From Comamonas suwonensis (GTDB lineage: Bacteria; Pseudomonadota; Gammaproteobacteria; Burkholderiales; Burkholderiaceae_C), in NCBI RefSeq assembly GCF_012844455.2, contig NZ_JABBCQ020000012.1:1-64000 (forward strand): a DNA stretch of 64,000 nucleotides, read 5' to 3'. Positions 1 through 8,575 of this stretch are shown here, piece after piece. The notes under the pieces are model-generated. The model made no database searches and was not told where the DNA came from. It was given only the letters and a program-made list of their open reading frames with translations. Position 1 is the first letter of the stretch. Each line of letters starts with the position of its first letter. A program made the translations under genes and the position numbers.

Positions 1-58
1 GCGCAGCTGCTTGCGCTGGCTGTGATTGGCGCTCAGAGTCCAAATACCTGCAAACCCA
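1..58. repeat. Possible edge copy of interspersed repeat family A
   Basis: The first bases carry AGCTGCTTGCGCT and, about 15 bases later, GGCGCTCAGAG. This resembles the core of the interspersed element seen complete at 9195-9290, 27684-27774 and 60365-60450. The left part lies outside the window. It could equally be the 3' end of an upstream gene: one plus-strand frame stops at 23-25. Low confidence. Confidence 0.35.
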
Positions 59-59
59 T

Positions 60-91
60 AAAAAGAGAGCGCTGTGCGCTCTCTTTTTATT
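60..91. terminator. Bidirectional intrinsic terminator
   Basis: A perfect 12-bp stem (61-72 with 76-87) has a 3-base loop and is flanked by A-runs on the left and T-runs on the right, so it can terminate transcripts in both directions. On the minus strand it lies just past the stop of the metallo-hydrolase gene. Confidence 0.85.
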
Positions 92-97
92 GAGAAG

Positions 98-1183
98 TTA
101 TTGAGCGGTAGAGGGAAGTTGAAAGCGAAGAACACCCTGCTGATCTACTCTGCGCTCCAACTGTTTGCTGAACCACAGGTAGTGGAGGTGAGCTAGGGCT
201 TCGCCCATGGCAAATGTCATCTGGTGTGTGTCTAGCTGGCGTTGGAAGAGGACGGGCAAAATGTCCGCAGCGCTGAGAGGCTGGCTTTGTACCGCTTTCA
301 TGATGTCGTTCAGATGCTCTTGGTGGTGATCTAGTAGTTGCTGAATTCGTTGATGGAGACCTGTAAATGGTTTGCCATGCGAGGGCAGTACATAGGTGTC
401 CATGGGCAGTGCAAAGTAACGCTGCAGTGATGTGAGAAATAGTTGAAGCGGATTGGCTTCGGGTTCGGAGGAGTGCACGCTGACATTGGCCGATATGCGT
501 GGCAGCACCATATCGCCGCTGATGAGTAAGTTGAGGTCTGGGCAGAATAAGGCCATGTGTTCAGGGGCGTGACCATAGCCTGCGATGCATTGCCAGTTGC
601 GACCGCCGATATCGATATCAAAGCCGTCCATGATGCGGCGATAGGTGTCTGGAATGGGCGCAACCAGGGAGGAGTAATAGCTGCTGCGGGTGCGCACATG
701 CTGGAGAAACTCTTCGTTTCTTTGCCCATGCAGGCTGTAGAAATCCGCACCGGATTCGCCGCCGAAGCCATCTTGGTCTTTCATGGCGACACGGGCGACG
801 TTGTAGTCGGTAGCACTTATCCACAGTGGGGCATTCCAATGCCGGCATAGCCATCCGGCCAGGCCGATATGGTCTGGGTGCATGTGGGTGACGATGATGC
901 GAAGAACTGGTAAGCCTTCGAGCTGAGAAGCAAAAATCTGCTCCCATTGCTCACGTGCTTCGCTACGGTTGACGCAGCAATCCACAATAGTCCAACCCTC
1001 GCGCATCTCGCCGTGCATGTCGATTTGCTGATCACGTAGCAGCCACAGGTTGATGTGGTCGAGCGCAAACGGCAAGGACATGCGAATCCATTTGATGTCG
1101 GGAGCTACCTCGATAGTTTCAGCGAGGCCTGGCAAGGTGTCGCCCAGAGGGTAGTGGAGTGCGGATTCGTGGCTTGATTTCAT
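98..1183 (-). CDS. MBL-fold metallo-hydrolase
   Basis: A 361-residue metallo-beta-lactamase-fold hydrolase. The metal-binding motif HMHPDH sits near residues 100-105. A later 'GYGHAPEHM' (about residue 205) and 'ISGDMVLP' supply the second His and the bridging Asp typical of the fold. The substrate is unknown; glyoxalase-II-like and lactonase-like members look alike at this level. It is divergent from the MerR-type regulator, and a palindrome shared with that regulator's downstream promoter lies 22-43 bases upstream of its ATG. It may therefore belong to the same LiuR regulon, perhaps as a CoA-thioester or lactone hydrolase, which is inference. Confidence 0.85.
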   Translation of the reverse strand: MKSSHESALHYPLGDTLPGLAETIEVAPDIKWIRMSLPFALDHINLWLLRDQQIDMHGEMREGWTIVDCCVNRSEAREQWEQIFASQLEGLPVLRIIVTHMHPDHIGLAGWLCRHWNAPLWISATDYNVARVAMKDQDGFGGESGADFYSLHGQRNEEFLQHVRTRSSYYSSLVAPIPDTYRRIMDGFDIDIGGRNWQCIAGYGHAPEHMALFCPDLNLLISGDMVLPRISANVSVHSSEPEANPLQLFLTSLQRYFALPMDTYVLPSHGKPFTGLHQRIQQLLDHHQEHLNDIMKAVQSQPLSAADILPVLFQRQLDTHQMTFAMGEALAHLHYLWFSKQLERRVDQQGVLRFQLPSTAQ

Positions 1184-1204
1184 GGTGCAGGATATCGTTT
1201 AGCA

Positions 1205-1226
1205 TTGACGTTAACGTAAACGTCAT
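1205..1226. promoter_or_regulatory. LiuR-type palindromic operator 1
   Basis: A 22-bp near-perfect palindrome of the form TTGACGT...ACGTCAT lies between the divergent metallo-hydrolase and liuR genes. It matches the site at 1706-1727 at 20 of 22 positions. LiuR regulators of proteobacteria are known to bind ACGT-rich palindromes of this kind. Its position suits autoregulation of liuR and control of the divergent hydrolase. Confidence 0.8.
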
Positions 1227-1303
1227 TTTTATCAAAGCATTTTAGGGACCGGGCCACTCTTTGTAGTCGCCTGAGTGATGCAAGACTTCACCCAGACAGA
1301 ATC

Positions 1304-1705
1304 ATGTTGACCAGTTACACCATCAGCGATCTTGCCAAAGAGTTCGATCTCACTACGCGGGCGATTCGTTTCTATGAGGATATGGGCTTGCTGCAACCCG
1401 AGCGCTCGGGAACTGGGGGGCGTAATCGCGTGTATTCGGCCAGAGACCGCGCACGTCTGCGCCTGACCTTGCGGGCCAAACGATTGGGCTTGTCACTCTC
1501 AGAAGCCAAGGAAATCATTGATATGTATGACAGCCCGCGCGATACAGGCGTGCAGTTACGCAAATTTCTGGATGTGCTGGCAGTCCACCGCAAACAGCTT
1601 GAAGGGCAGATGGCTGATCTGCAGGTGACGCTGGAAGAAGTACGTGAGCAGGAGAAAGAAGCGCATAGCTTGTTGAGGAAAAGCGAGGGCAAAAATACCG
1701 CATAA
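1304..1705 (+). CDS. liuR: MerR-family regulator of leucine catabolism (LiuR)
   Basis: A 133-residue MerR-family regulator. The N-terminal winged helix-turn-helix reads 'YTISDLAKEFDLTTRAIRFY' (residues 4-23), followed by 'GLLQPERSGTGGRNRVYS'. A C-terminal dimerisation helix covers roughly residues 85-120, and there is no Cys-rich metal site. Size, sequence and the adjacent isovaleryl-CoA dehydrogenase gene identify it as LiuR, which controls leucine and isovalerate degradation in many proteobacteria. Matching palindromes stand on both sides of the gene, and the second overlaps its own stop codon. It probably controls the hydrolase on the left and the thioesterase-liuA transcript on the right. 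Confidence 0.9.
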   Translation: MLTSYTISDLAKEFDLTTRAIRFYEDMGLLQPERSGTGGRNRVYSARDRARLRLTLRAKRLGLSLSEAKEIIDMYDSPRDTGVQLRKFLDVLAVHRKQLEGQMADLQVTLEEVREQEKEAHSLLRKSEGKNTA

Positions 1706-1735
1706 TTGACGTTTACGTAAACGTCAATTTATAAG
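1704..1735 (+). promoter_or_regulatory. LiuR operator 2 with embedded promoter
   Basis: A perfect 26-bp palindrome at 1704-1729 (AATTGACGT...ACGTCAATT) overlaps the liuR stop codon. Its left arm contains a TTGACG -35 hexamer at 1706-1711. A TATAAG -10 follows at 1730-1735 after an 18-base spacer. The operator therefore fills the -35 and the spacer, the geometry used by MerR-family regulators. The transcript would start just upstream of the thioesterase ATG at 1757. Confidence 0.85.
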
Positions 1736-1756
1736 CTTTGCTGCTGGGAGTTGCCA

Positions 1757-2215
1757 ATGTCAGCTTTGGGTGCGAATGAGGTTGTGGACTTCGCTCGTCG
1801 AGTGAGGGAGAGCTTTTCCCGCCAGGGTGCCATGAGGACACTTGGGGCCGAGCTGACCCGTATCGAGCCCGGCACTGTGGATGTCTGTCTGGACTGGGCG
1901 TCCGGGTTGACCCAGCAACATGGCTTTTTACACGCCGGCATGGTGTCCACCGCGCTGGATTCGGCCTGCGGCTATGCAGGGCTGACGCTGATGCCCGCCG
2001 ATGCAGCGGTGCTTACGATCGAATTCAAAATCAATTTATTGGCACCCGCCAAGGGCCAGCGCTTTCGCATGGAAGGCCGTGTTATCAAGCCGGGGCGCAC
2101 GATTACCGTATCTGAGGGCAAGGCGTTTGCCATTGATCAGGGAAAAGAAAAATTGATTGCCACGATGAGTTGCACCTTGATGTGTGTGCAGCATCGCGAG
2201 GGTATCAATAACTAG
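1757..2215 (+). CDS. PaaI-family (hotdog) acyl-CoA thioesterase
   Basis: A 152-residue hotdog-fold thioesterase of the PaaI/YigI type. The motif 'QHGFLHAGMVSTALDSACGYAG' spans the catalytic helix region (HGG-like, here HAGM, with Asp at DSACG). It probably hydrolyses acyl-CoA thioesters to free acid and CoA, sparing CoA during branched-chain acyl-CoA breakdown; the exact substrate is unknown. I chose the ATG at 1757 over the TTG at 1751 because GGGAG lies 6 bases before it. It is the first gene downstream of the LiuR operator at 1704-1729, and liuA follows after 47 bases. Confidence 0.85.
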   Translation: MSALGANEVVDFARRVRESFSRQGAMRTLGAELTRIEPGTVDVCLDWASGLTQQHGFLHAGMVSTALDSACGYAGLTLMPADAAVLTIEFKINLLAPAKGQRFRMEGRVIKPGRTITVSEGKAFAIDQGKEKLIATMSCTLMCVQHREGINN

Positions 2216-2262
2216 AGACTCACAACTGAGACCCGCCAGACCAATACCTATAGGAGACAACC

Positions 2263-3450
2263 ATGAGCCTTGCCAATCTGCCAGGACTGAATTTTCAGCT
2301 CGGAGAAGATATCGATGCGCTGCGTGATGCAGTGCGTGACTTTGCGCAGAGCGAGATTGCACCGCGTGCGGCTGAAATTGATCGTACTGACCAGTTTCCC
2401 ATGGATGTATGGCGCAAGTTTGGTGAGCTGGGAGTGCTTGGCATCACCGTCTCTGAGCAGTATGGCGGTGCCAATATGGGCTATCTCGCCCACATGGTTG
2501 CGATGGAGGAAATTTCGCGTGCCAGTGCCTCCGTCGGTTTGTCCTATGGGGCGCACAGCAATTTGTGTGTGAACCAGATTAATCGCAACGGCACTGAGGC
2601 GCAAAAAGCCAAGTACCTGCCCAAGCTGATCAGCGGCGAGCATGTGGGTGCTCTGGCTATGAGCGAGCCAGGTGCGGGCTCAGATGTCATCAGCATGAAG
2701 CTCAAGGCTGAGGATAAGGGCGGCTATTACCTGCTCAATGGCAGCAAGATGTGGATTACCAATGGCCCCGACGCAGACACGCTGGTGGTCTATGCCAAAA
2801 GTGAGCCTGAAATGGGCGCGCGCGGGGTGACGGCCTTTTTGATCGAGAAAGGCATGCCCGGTTTTTCGATTGCACAAAAGCTGGACAAGCTAGGCATGCG
2901 CGGCAGCCACACGGGTGAGCTGGTGTTCCAGAACGTGGAAGTGCCTGCTGAAAACATTCTTGGTGGCCTGAACATGGGCGCCAAGGTGCTGATGAGCGGT
3001 CTGGACTACGAGCGAGCCGTGCTCACAGGCGGACCACTGGGAATCATGCAAAGTGTGATGGATAACGTGGTTCCGTACATCCATGACCGAAAGCAATTTG
3101 GTCAGAGTATTGGAGAGTTTCAGCTGATTCAAGGCAAGGTGGCAGACATGTACACCGTGCTGCAAGCGGGCCGATCTTTTGCTTATACGGTTGCTAAAAA
3201 TCTCGATCTTCTGGGAACTGACCATGTTCGCCAGGTCCGCAAAGACTGTGCCAGCGTCATTCTCTGGTGCGCGGAGAAGGCTACCTGGATGGCTGGTGAG
3301 GGCGTGCAAATCTATGGTGGCAATGGGTATATCAACGAGTATCCGCTCGGCCGACTGTGGCGAGATGCGAAACTCTATGAGATTGGTGCCGGTACCAGCG
3401 AAATTCGCCGCATGCTGATTGGTCGCGAATTGTTTGCTGAAACCTGCTGA
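2263..3450 (+). CDS. liuA: Isovaleryl-CoA dehydrogenase
   Basis: A 395-residue FAD-dependent acyl-CoA dehydrogenase that oxidises isovaleryl-CoA to 3-methylcrotonyl-CoA, the first committed step after leucine transamination and decarboxylation; electrons pass to ETF. Visible family motifs are '[13 protein letters not shown]' (FAD/substrate), '[11 protein letters not shown]' and '[21 protein letters not shown]' near the C-terminus. The Glu in '[15 protein letters not shown]' matches the catalytic base position that sets isovaleryl-CoA dehydrogenases apart from most acyl-CoA dehydrogenases, where it lies about 120 residues later. It follows the thioesterase under the LiuR operator. A good ribosome site (TAGGAGACA) precedes the ATG. 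Confidence 0.96.
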   Translation: MSLANLPGLNFQLGEDIDALRDAVRDFAQSEIAPRAAEIDRTDQFPMDVWRKFGELGVLGITVSEQYGGANMGYLAHMVAMEEISRASASVGLSYGAHSNLCVNQINRNGTEAQKAKYLPKLISGEHVGALAMSEPGAGSDVISMKLKAEDKGGYYLLNGSKMWITNGPDADTLVVYAKSEPEMGARGVTAFLIEKGMPGFSIAQKLDKLGMRGSHTGELVFQNVEVPAENILGGLNMGAKVLMSGLDYERAVLTGGPLGIMQSVMDNVVPYIHDRKQFGQSIGEFQLIQGKVADMYTVLQAGRSFAYTVAKNLDLLGTDHVRQVRKDCASVILWCAEKATWMAGEGVQIYGGNGYINEYPLGRLWRDAKLYEIGAGTSEIRRMLIGRELFAETC

Positions 3451-3503
3451 AAAAGCAGGAGCTGCGCCATTCTTTCAACCTCCAAAAAAAGAAGGATAGC
3501 TTC

Positions 3504-4166
3504 ATGACAACGACCTCCATCGAAGAATTGTTTGTCCACAACCGCGAATGGGCAGACCAGATGGAGCGTGATCGTCCTGGTTTCTTTACCGGACTGATGG
3601 CGCAGCAAAAGCCCAAGTACATGTGGATCGGTTGCTCTGACAGCCGTGTCCCCGCCAACCAGATCACAGGTCTGGAGCCGGGTGAAGTCTTCGTGCACCG
3701 TAACGTGGCGAACGTGGTGGTGCCCAGCGATCTGAACTGCCTGTCTACTATTCAATACTCCGTCGATCACCTGAAGATCGAGCACCTGATGGTCGTCGGC
3801 CATTACGGTTGTGGCGGCGTGTATGCCGCACTGAATAATCTGCGTTTAGGTCTGGTGGATAACTGGACTCGCCACGTGCGTGACGTGCGTGACAAGCACA
3901 TCAAGCTGCTGGAAGGTATCTCCACCCAGTTCCGTCACGATGCACTGTGCGAGCTGAACGCCATTGAGCAGGTCGTCAACGTGGCCCAGTCCACGGTGAT
4001 GCAGGATGCCTGGGCGCGTGGCCAGAAGGTCACGCTGCACGGCTGGTGCTATGGCCTGAACAATGGTCACATTACCAACCTCGAAATGACAGTGCCTGAT
4101 GTGGGTGGCATGGAAGAGGTCTATAACCAGGCGATTGAAAAAGTCGCAACCCGCAAGCGCGCCTGA
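3504..4166 (+). CDS. can: Beta-class carbonic anhydrase
   Basis: A 220-residue beta-carbonic anhydrase that interconverts CO2 and bicarbonate. The zinc ligands and catalytic dyad are all present: Cys44, Asp46 and Arg48 in 'CSDSRVPANQ', and His100 and Cys103 in 'GHYGCGGVYAAL'. It lies 53 bases after liuA with its own ribosome site (AGAAGGATAG), inside the leucine-degradation run. Methylcrotonyl-CoA carboxylase, encoded later in the window, consumes bicarbonate, so a supporting role in this pathway is plausible. It may also serve central metabolism as the Can-type enzyme of the cell. Confidence 0.95.
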   Translation: MTTTSIEELFVHNREWADQMERDRPGFFTGLMAQQKPKYMWIGCSDSRVPANQITGLEPGEVFVHRNVANVVVPSDLNCLSTIQYSVDHLKIEHLMVVGHYGCGGVYAALNNLRLGLVDNWTRHVRDVRDKHIKLLEGISTQFRHDALCELNAIEQVVNVAQSTVMQDAWARGQKVTLHGWCYGLNNGHITNLEMTVPDVGGMEEVYNQAIEKVATRKRA

Positions 4167-4267
4167 TTGCTGCCCTGCGCGCAATAGTGCCGCCGCGCTG
4201 GATGTGAGTCTGGGCCGCATCCAGCCTGGTGGCACGGTTTAATTGATACTGGAGCGACTGGCCCGCC

Positions 4268-6115
4268 ATGTTTCCGCAACGACTGGATGCCCCCGAGGCC
4301 TATGCCATTGCACGGGCTCTCATGCATGGCTTCAACCTCTACTACCGCATGTTCAATGCGGTGGCTGCCAACGCCAAGCAACGCTTTGAGTCCATGGACT
4401 GGCAGAGCCAGCAGCAGGCCCAGCGAGAGCGCATAGAGCTTTACGACCTGCAGGTGCGCGCCTCCATTGAAAGGCTCGAGGGCGAATTTGCCACCAGCCA
4501 GCAGTCCATGGCGGTATGGCAGCAAGTCAAACTGCATTACATCGGCTTGATGGTCGATCATCTGCAGCCTGATCTGGCGGAGACTTTCTTTAACTCCGTC
4601 ACTACCAAAATTCTGCACCGCACGCACTTTCAGAACGACTTCATCTTTGTGCGTGCTGCGGTCAGTACCGAGTATTTAGAGAACCCCGTGCCGGGTGCCG
4701 TACCGACTTATCAGGTCTATTACCCAGTCAACCTTGAGCAACTGGAAGGCGCACTGCAAACCGCGTTAGAGCAGTTGCAGTTGCTTGGCCCCTTTGAGGA
4801 TTTGCCGCGGGATGTGCATCTGCTGGCTGAGCGTGTGCGGGAAAAGCTGGCCGGGCTGACGCTGCGTGCCAACTTCCAGATACAGGTGCTCTCTAACCTT
4901 TTCTATCGCAACAAGGGTGCGTATCTGGTGGGCAAGATCATCACCGGCTACACAGAGCTGCCTCTGGCCATTCCCATTCTCCATGGCAATAAAGACCAGC
5001 TCATCTTGCACGCTGCCTTGTTTGGTGAAGATGACCTGCATGCGCTTTTCAGCTTTGCCCGGGCTTACTTCATGGTACATATGGAAGTGCCCAGTGCGTA
5101 TGTCAGCTTTCTGCGCAGTCTCATGCCGCGCAAACCGCGTGCCGAGATTTACAACGCGCTGGGGCTGGCCAAGCAGGGCAAGACGCTGTTCTACCGCGAC
5201 TTTCTGCACCACCTGCGCCACTCCAGCGATCAGCTGCGCATTGCGCCCGGTATCAAAGGGCTGGTCATGCTGGTATTCGATCTGCCCAGTTTCCCTTACG
5301 TCTTCAAGCTCATCAAAGACCGCATCGCCAGCAGCAAGGATGTGACCCGTGCGCAGGTCAAGGCCAAGTACCAACTGGTCAAACAGCATGACCGTGGCGG
5401 CCGCATGGCGGACACCATGGAGTACAGCCTTGTTTCCTTCCCGCGCAGCCGCTTCAGTGAAGAACTGCTGGCCGAGCTGCAGGCACAAGCCCCTGATCAA
5501 ATCGAGATCAGCGATCGCGATGGTGATGGGCAGGAAGAAGTCATCATCAGTCACCTCTACATTGAGCGGCGACTGGTGCCACTGAACCTGTTTTTGATGG
5601 AGTGTCTGGCCGAGGCTGACACCAAACCGGCCCGCCGCGCTGCCATGGAGCGCGCCATTCTGGAATATGGCAACGCCATCAAGGATCTGGTCGCTACCAA
5701 TATTTTCCCGGGCGACATGCTGTGGAAGAACTTTGGCGTGACGCGTGGTGGCAAGGTGGTTTTCTACGACTACGACGAGATTGAATACCTGACGGACTGC
5801 AACTTCCGCAACGTGCCTGAGCCGCGCAATGAGGAAGAGGAAATGTCTGGCGATATCTGGTATTCGGTCGGGCCCAGGGATGTGTTTCCTGAAACCTTTG
5901 GGCCGTTTTTGCTGGGTCATCCTGCCGTGCGTGACATCTTCATGCGCCATCACGCCGACTTGCTGGAGAGCGACTTCTGGCGTGCTCACCAGAGCCGCAT
6001 TCGCGATGGCCACTTTGTCGATGTGTTCCCGTATGAGCGCAGCCGCTTTTTGCATGAAGGCGATGCCGGACTGGACACAAACACTGTCAATATTTCCGCT
6101 AATAGCCTCAACTGA
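4268..6115 (+). CDS. aceK: Isocitrate dehydrogenase kinase/phosphatase
   Basis: A 615-residue AceK, somewhat longer than the roughly 580 residues of the E. coli protein. It phosphorylates and dephosphorylates isocitrate dehydrogenase and so sets the split between the TCA cycle and the glyoxylate bypass. Recognisable parts are the N-terminal regulatory region, 'PGIKGLVMLVFDLPSFPYVFKL' in the kinase small lobe (about residue 330), and the metal-binding 'FYDYDEIEYLTDCNFR' (about residue 500). It stands 101 bases after can and 41 before the thiolase, with no glyoxylate-bypass gene nearby. Placing it beside leucine degradation links acetyl-CoA yield to the bypass. Confidence 0.97.
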   Translation: MFPQRLDAPEAYAIARALMHGFNLYYRMFNAVAANAKQRFESMDWQSQQQAQRERIELYDLQVRASIERLEGEFATSQQSMAVWQQVKLHYIGLMVDHLQPDLAETFFNSVTTKILHRTHFQNDFIFVRAAVSTEYLENPVPGAVPTYQVYYPVNLEQLEGALQTALEQLQLLGPFEDLPRDVHLLAERVREKLAGLTLRANFQIQVLSNLFYRNKGAYLVGKIITGYTELPLAIPILHGNKDQLILHAALFGEDDLHALFSFARAYFMVHMEVPSAYVSFLRSLMPRKPRAEIYNALGLAKQGKTLFYRDFLHHLRHSSDQLRIAPGIKGLVMLVFDLPSFPYVFKLIKDRIASSKDVTRAQVKAKYQLVKQHDRGGRMADTMEYSLVSFPRSRFSEELLAELQAQAPDQIEISDRDGDGQEEVIISHLYIERRLVPLNLFLMECLAEADTKPARRAAMERAILEYGNAIKDLVATNIFPGDMLWKNFGVTRGGKVVFYDYDEIEYLTDCNFRNVPEPRNEEEEMSGDIWYSVGPRDVFPETFGPFLLGHPAVRDIFMRHHADLLESDFWRAHQSRIRDGHFVDVFPYERSRFLHEGDAGLDTNTVNISANSLN

Positions 6116-6156
6116 AGAGGCAGACCGTACCTATCCATCTTTGAAGGAGACAAACC

Positions 6157-7341
6157 GTGCACAAAGACCCCGTAGTAATCGTCAGCGCCGCCCGCACACC
6201 CATGGGCGCGTTTCAAGGTGATTTTTCTGATCTGGCCGCCCATGACCTGGGTGGCGCAGCCATCAAGGCCGCTGTAGAGCGCGCAGGTATCAAGCCTGAA
6301 CTGGTGGAGGAAGTGCTGTTTGGCAATTGTCTGATGGCAGGCCAAGGTCAGGCGCCTGCGCGCCAGGCGGGTTTCAAAGGCGGTCTCCCGCAAAGCACGG
6401 GGGCGGTAACGCTCTCCAAAATGTGCGGCGCGGGCATGGAGGCCACGCTTCTGGCTCATGATCAGCTCATTGCCGGCAGTCGTGACGTGATGGTTGCCGG
6501 TGGCATGGAAAGCATGACCAACGCGCCCTATCTGCTGAAAAAAGGTCGTGGCGGCTACCGCATGGGTCACGACAAGATCTTCGACCACATGATGCTGGAC
6601 GGCCTTGAGGATGCCTATGAAGCCGGTCGGTCCATGGGCACTTTTGGTGAAGACTGCGCTGCCAAATACAGCTTTACCCGTGAGGCCCAGGATGCCTTTG
6701 CCATCGCCAGCGTGCAGCGAGCTCAGACCGCCACAGAAAGCGGTGCGTTTGCTGCTGAAATCACGCCTGTCATCCTCAAAACCCGCAAGGGCGATGTGAC
6801 GGTGAGCGTGGATGAAGGCCCGGCCAAGGCCAAGCCCGAGAAAATTAGCGGCCTCAGGCCTGCGTTCAAAAAAGACGGCACCATCACTGCCGCCTCTAGC
6901 TCCAGCATCAACGATGGTGCGGCTGCCATGGTGCTGATGCGTGAATCCACAGCCAAGCAACTGGGTTGCAAGCCTCTGGCGCGCATCGTCTCTCACGCCT
7001 CGTTTGCGCATGCCCCTGAATGGTTCACCACGGCTCCTGTGGGAGCAACAGAGAAGGCGCTGAAGAAGGCGGGCTGGACGGTGGCTGATGTGGATCTGTG
7101 GGAAATCAATGAGGCTTTTGCCGTTGTGCCCATGGCATTGATGGCAGATTTGAAGGTGCCGCACGACAAAGTCAACGTCAACGGCGGAGCCTGCGCTCTG
7201 GGCCACCCCATCGGTGCCAGTGGTGCGCGCATTCTGGTCACCTTGATCCATGCGCTGCAGGCGCGTGGCAAGAAAAAAGGTCTGGCCACGTTGTGCATTG
7301 GCGGCGGTGAAGCCACGGCCATGGCCATTGAACTGATCTGA
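6157..7341 (+). CDS. Acetyl-CoA C-acetyltransferase (thiolase)
   Basis: A 394-residue degradative/biosynthetic thiolase. The nucleophilic Cys lies in 'LSKMCGAGMEA' (about residue 90), the catalytic His in 'GGACALGHPIGASGARI' (about residue 350) and the second Cys in 'LATLCIGGGEATA' near the C-terminus. The reaction is reversible condensation or cleavage of acetoacetyl-CoA and acetyl-CoA. Next to the liu genes it most likely clears acetoacetyl-CoA derived from HMG-CoA lyase product. Translation starts at GTG, preceded by GAAGGAGA at 6143-6150. A role in polyhydroxyalkanoate synthesis cannot be excluded from sequence. Confidence 0.93.
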   Translation: MHKDPVVIVSAARTPMGAFQGDFSDLAAHDLGGAAIKAAVERAGIKPELVEEVLFGNCLMAGQGQAPARQAGFKGGLPQSTGAVTLSKMCGAGMEATLLAHDQLIAGSRDVMVAGGMESMTNAPYLLKKGRGGYRMGHDKIFDHMMLDGLEDAYEAGRSMGTFGEDCAAKYSFTREAQDAFAIASVQRAQTATESGAFAAEITPVILKTRKGDVTVSVDEGPAKAKPEKISGLRPAFKKDGTITAASSSSINDGAAAMVLMRESTAKQLGCKPLARIVSHASFAHAPEWFTTAPVGATEKALKKAGWTVADVDLWEINEAFAVVPMALMADLKVPHDKVNVNGGACALGHPIGASGARILVTLIHALQARGKKKGLATLCIGGGEATAMAIELI

Positions 7342-7462
7342 AGAGCTCATCTGACGGTGTTTGGGTTGATCCGTCACTGGATTGCTCTACAGTGATCGCA
7401 TGTTCAACGGATTGCACGCATTCGTTTGTGAATGCGTGCAGATCATTTTGCGGAAATCACCC

Positions 7463-8575
7463 ATGAGCGCAGACCTTCCACACGAGCACAGTGACACTGA
7501 GCAGCCGCTGGCACCGCAGCAGATTGATGCCTTCTGGAGCGACTTTTCCAGTCAGCTCAGCGAGCTGGAGGCACTCGATGGTCACGAATTTGTGGAGCGC
7601 GCGAATGAAGTGCTGCAGCAATACGCGCCGGGTCTGAGTCTGGAGCTGGAAGGCAAGCTCAAGGAAGCAGGCTCCAAGCTGGTGATTTCGGCCCATGGCA
7701 ATACCACCCAGTTTGAAAATGCGCAGGCCATGGTGCGCAAAGCACCGCATTTTGAAAACTACAGCGTGCAGGCATTTCGCAGCCGCGCGCTGGGCAGCAA
7801 CTTTGGCATGCGCATGGATGGTTTCGAGCTGGCCTGCAGCGATGTGCGCGTGGGCTACTTCAATGCGGGCGGTATCACCGGGCTCAAGCTCTCGTTTGAG
7901 AAAAGCATTGCGCCAGACATGATCGAGCAAGCGCAGCACATGACTTTCATCATGCTGGATCATGTGCTGGGTGAGTGGGATTTTTCAGTGCGCGTAGGTC
8001 CCGTCGAGTTTGTCGATAAAGCGGCTGATGATGTGCAGGGCACGGCGCTGCTGTCTGACTTCCCCCCCATTTTTGATGCCTTCATTCGCAAGCAGCTGGG
8101 GCGCAGCTACGAGTTTCCGCAAGAAGATACCGACCGCTGGATTTCTCTGGAAGTCCGTGCCCATGGCGCTGCGGAGGATTCACCTCCCGATATTCTGACC
8201 TTTCACGACGGTGCCAATGCCGTGGCCACGCGTGCCGACCTGTCGCACTTTCTGGAGTGGCGCATGCGCTTTTCCAGTCAGCAAGAGTTAGACGGCGTGC
8301 GCGATGCGCAGGACGCGCTGGATGAGCAGCTCAGCAGCCAGCAGCGCGGCATTCTGGCGTTCTCGCGCATTGAAGACATGCGCTCGCGCGTCGCCACCTA
8401 CTATGTGGAAGACCCTGCCCATGCCACGCAACTGGCGCAGCAACTGGCCCAGCAGAATGCGCCGGGACTGGAGGAGCAGCTGTCGGTGATCTTTGATCCT
8501 TCGTGGAATGAATATCTGTCGCTGTACGCCGCAGTTCATCGCAATGATCGCCAGCCGGAGGACCTCGTTTCATGA
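7463..8575 (+). CDS. DUF695-like protein of unknown function
   Basis: A 370-residue soluble protein with no signal peptide or membrane segment. The segment 'LVISAHGNTTQFENAQAMVR' followed by 'APHFENYSVQAFRSR' resembles the DUF695 fold ('ISANGxxxxFxxVxxLVxxAPxLxxWxVxAFRPR'), and the mid-protein 'YFNAGGITGLKLSF' fits too. I cannot assign an enzymatic activity. I chose the ATG at 7463 because the upstream extension is Cys/Phe-rich and unlike the rest of the protein. Its stop overlaps the start of the next gene (ATGA at 8572-8575), so the two are translationally coupled. Confidence 0.75.
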   Translation: MSADLPHEHSDTEQPLAPQQIDAFWSDFSSQLSELEALDGHEFVERANEVLQQYAPGLSLELEGKLKEAGSKLVISAHGNTTQFENAQAMVRKAPHFENYSVQAFRSRALGSNFGMRMDGFELACSDVRVGYFNAGGITGLKLSFEKSIAPDMIEQAQHMTFIMLDHVLGEWDFSVRVGPVEFVDKAADDVQGTALLSDFPPIFDAFIRKQLGRSYEFPQEDTDRWISLEVRAHGAAEDSPPDILTFHDGANAVATRADLSHFLEWRMRFSSQQELDGVRDAQDALDEQLSSQQRGILAFSRIEDMRSRVATYYVEDPAHATQLAQQLAQQNAPGLEEQLSVIFDPSWNEYLSLYAAVHRNDRQPEDLVS

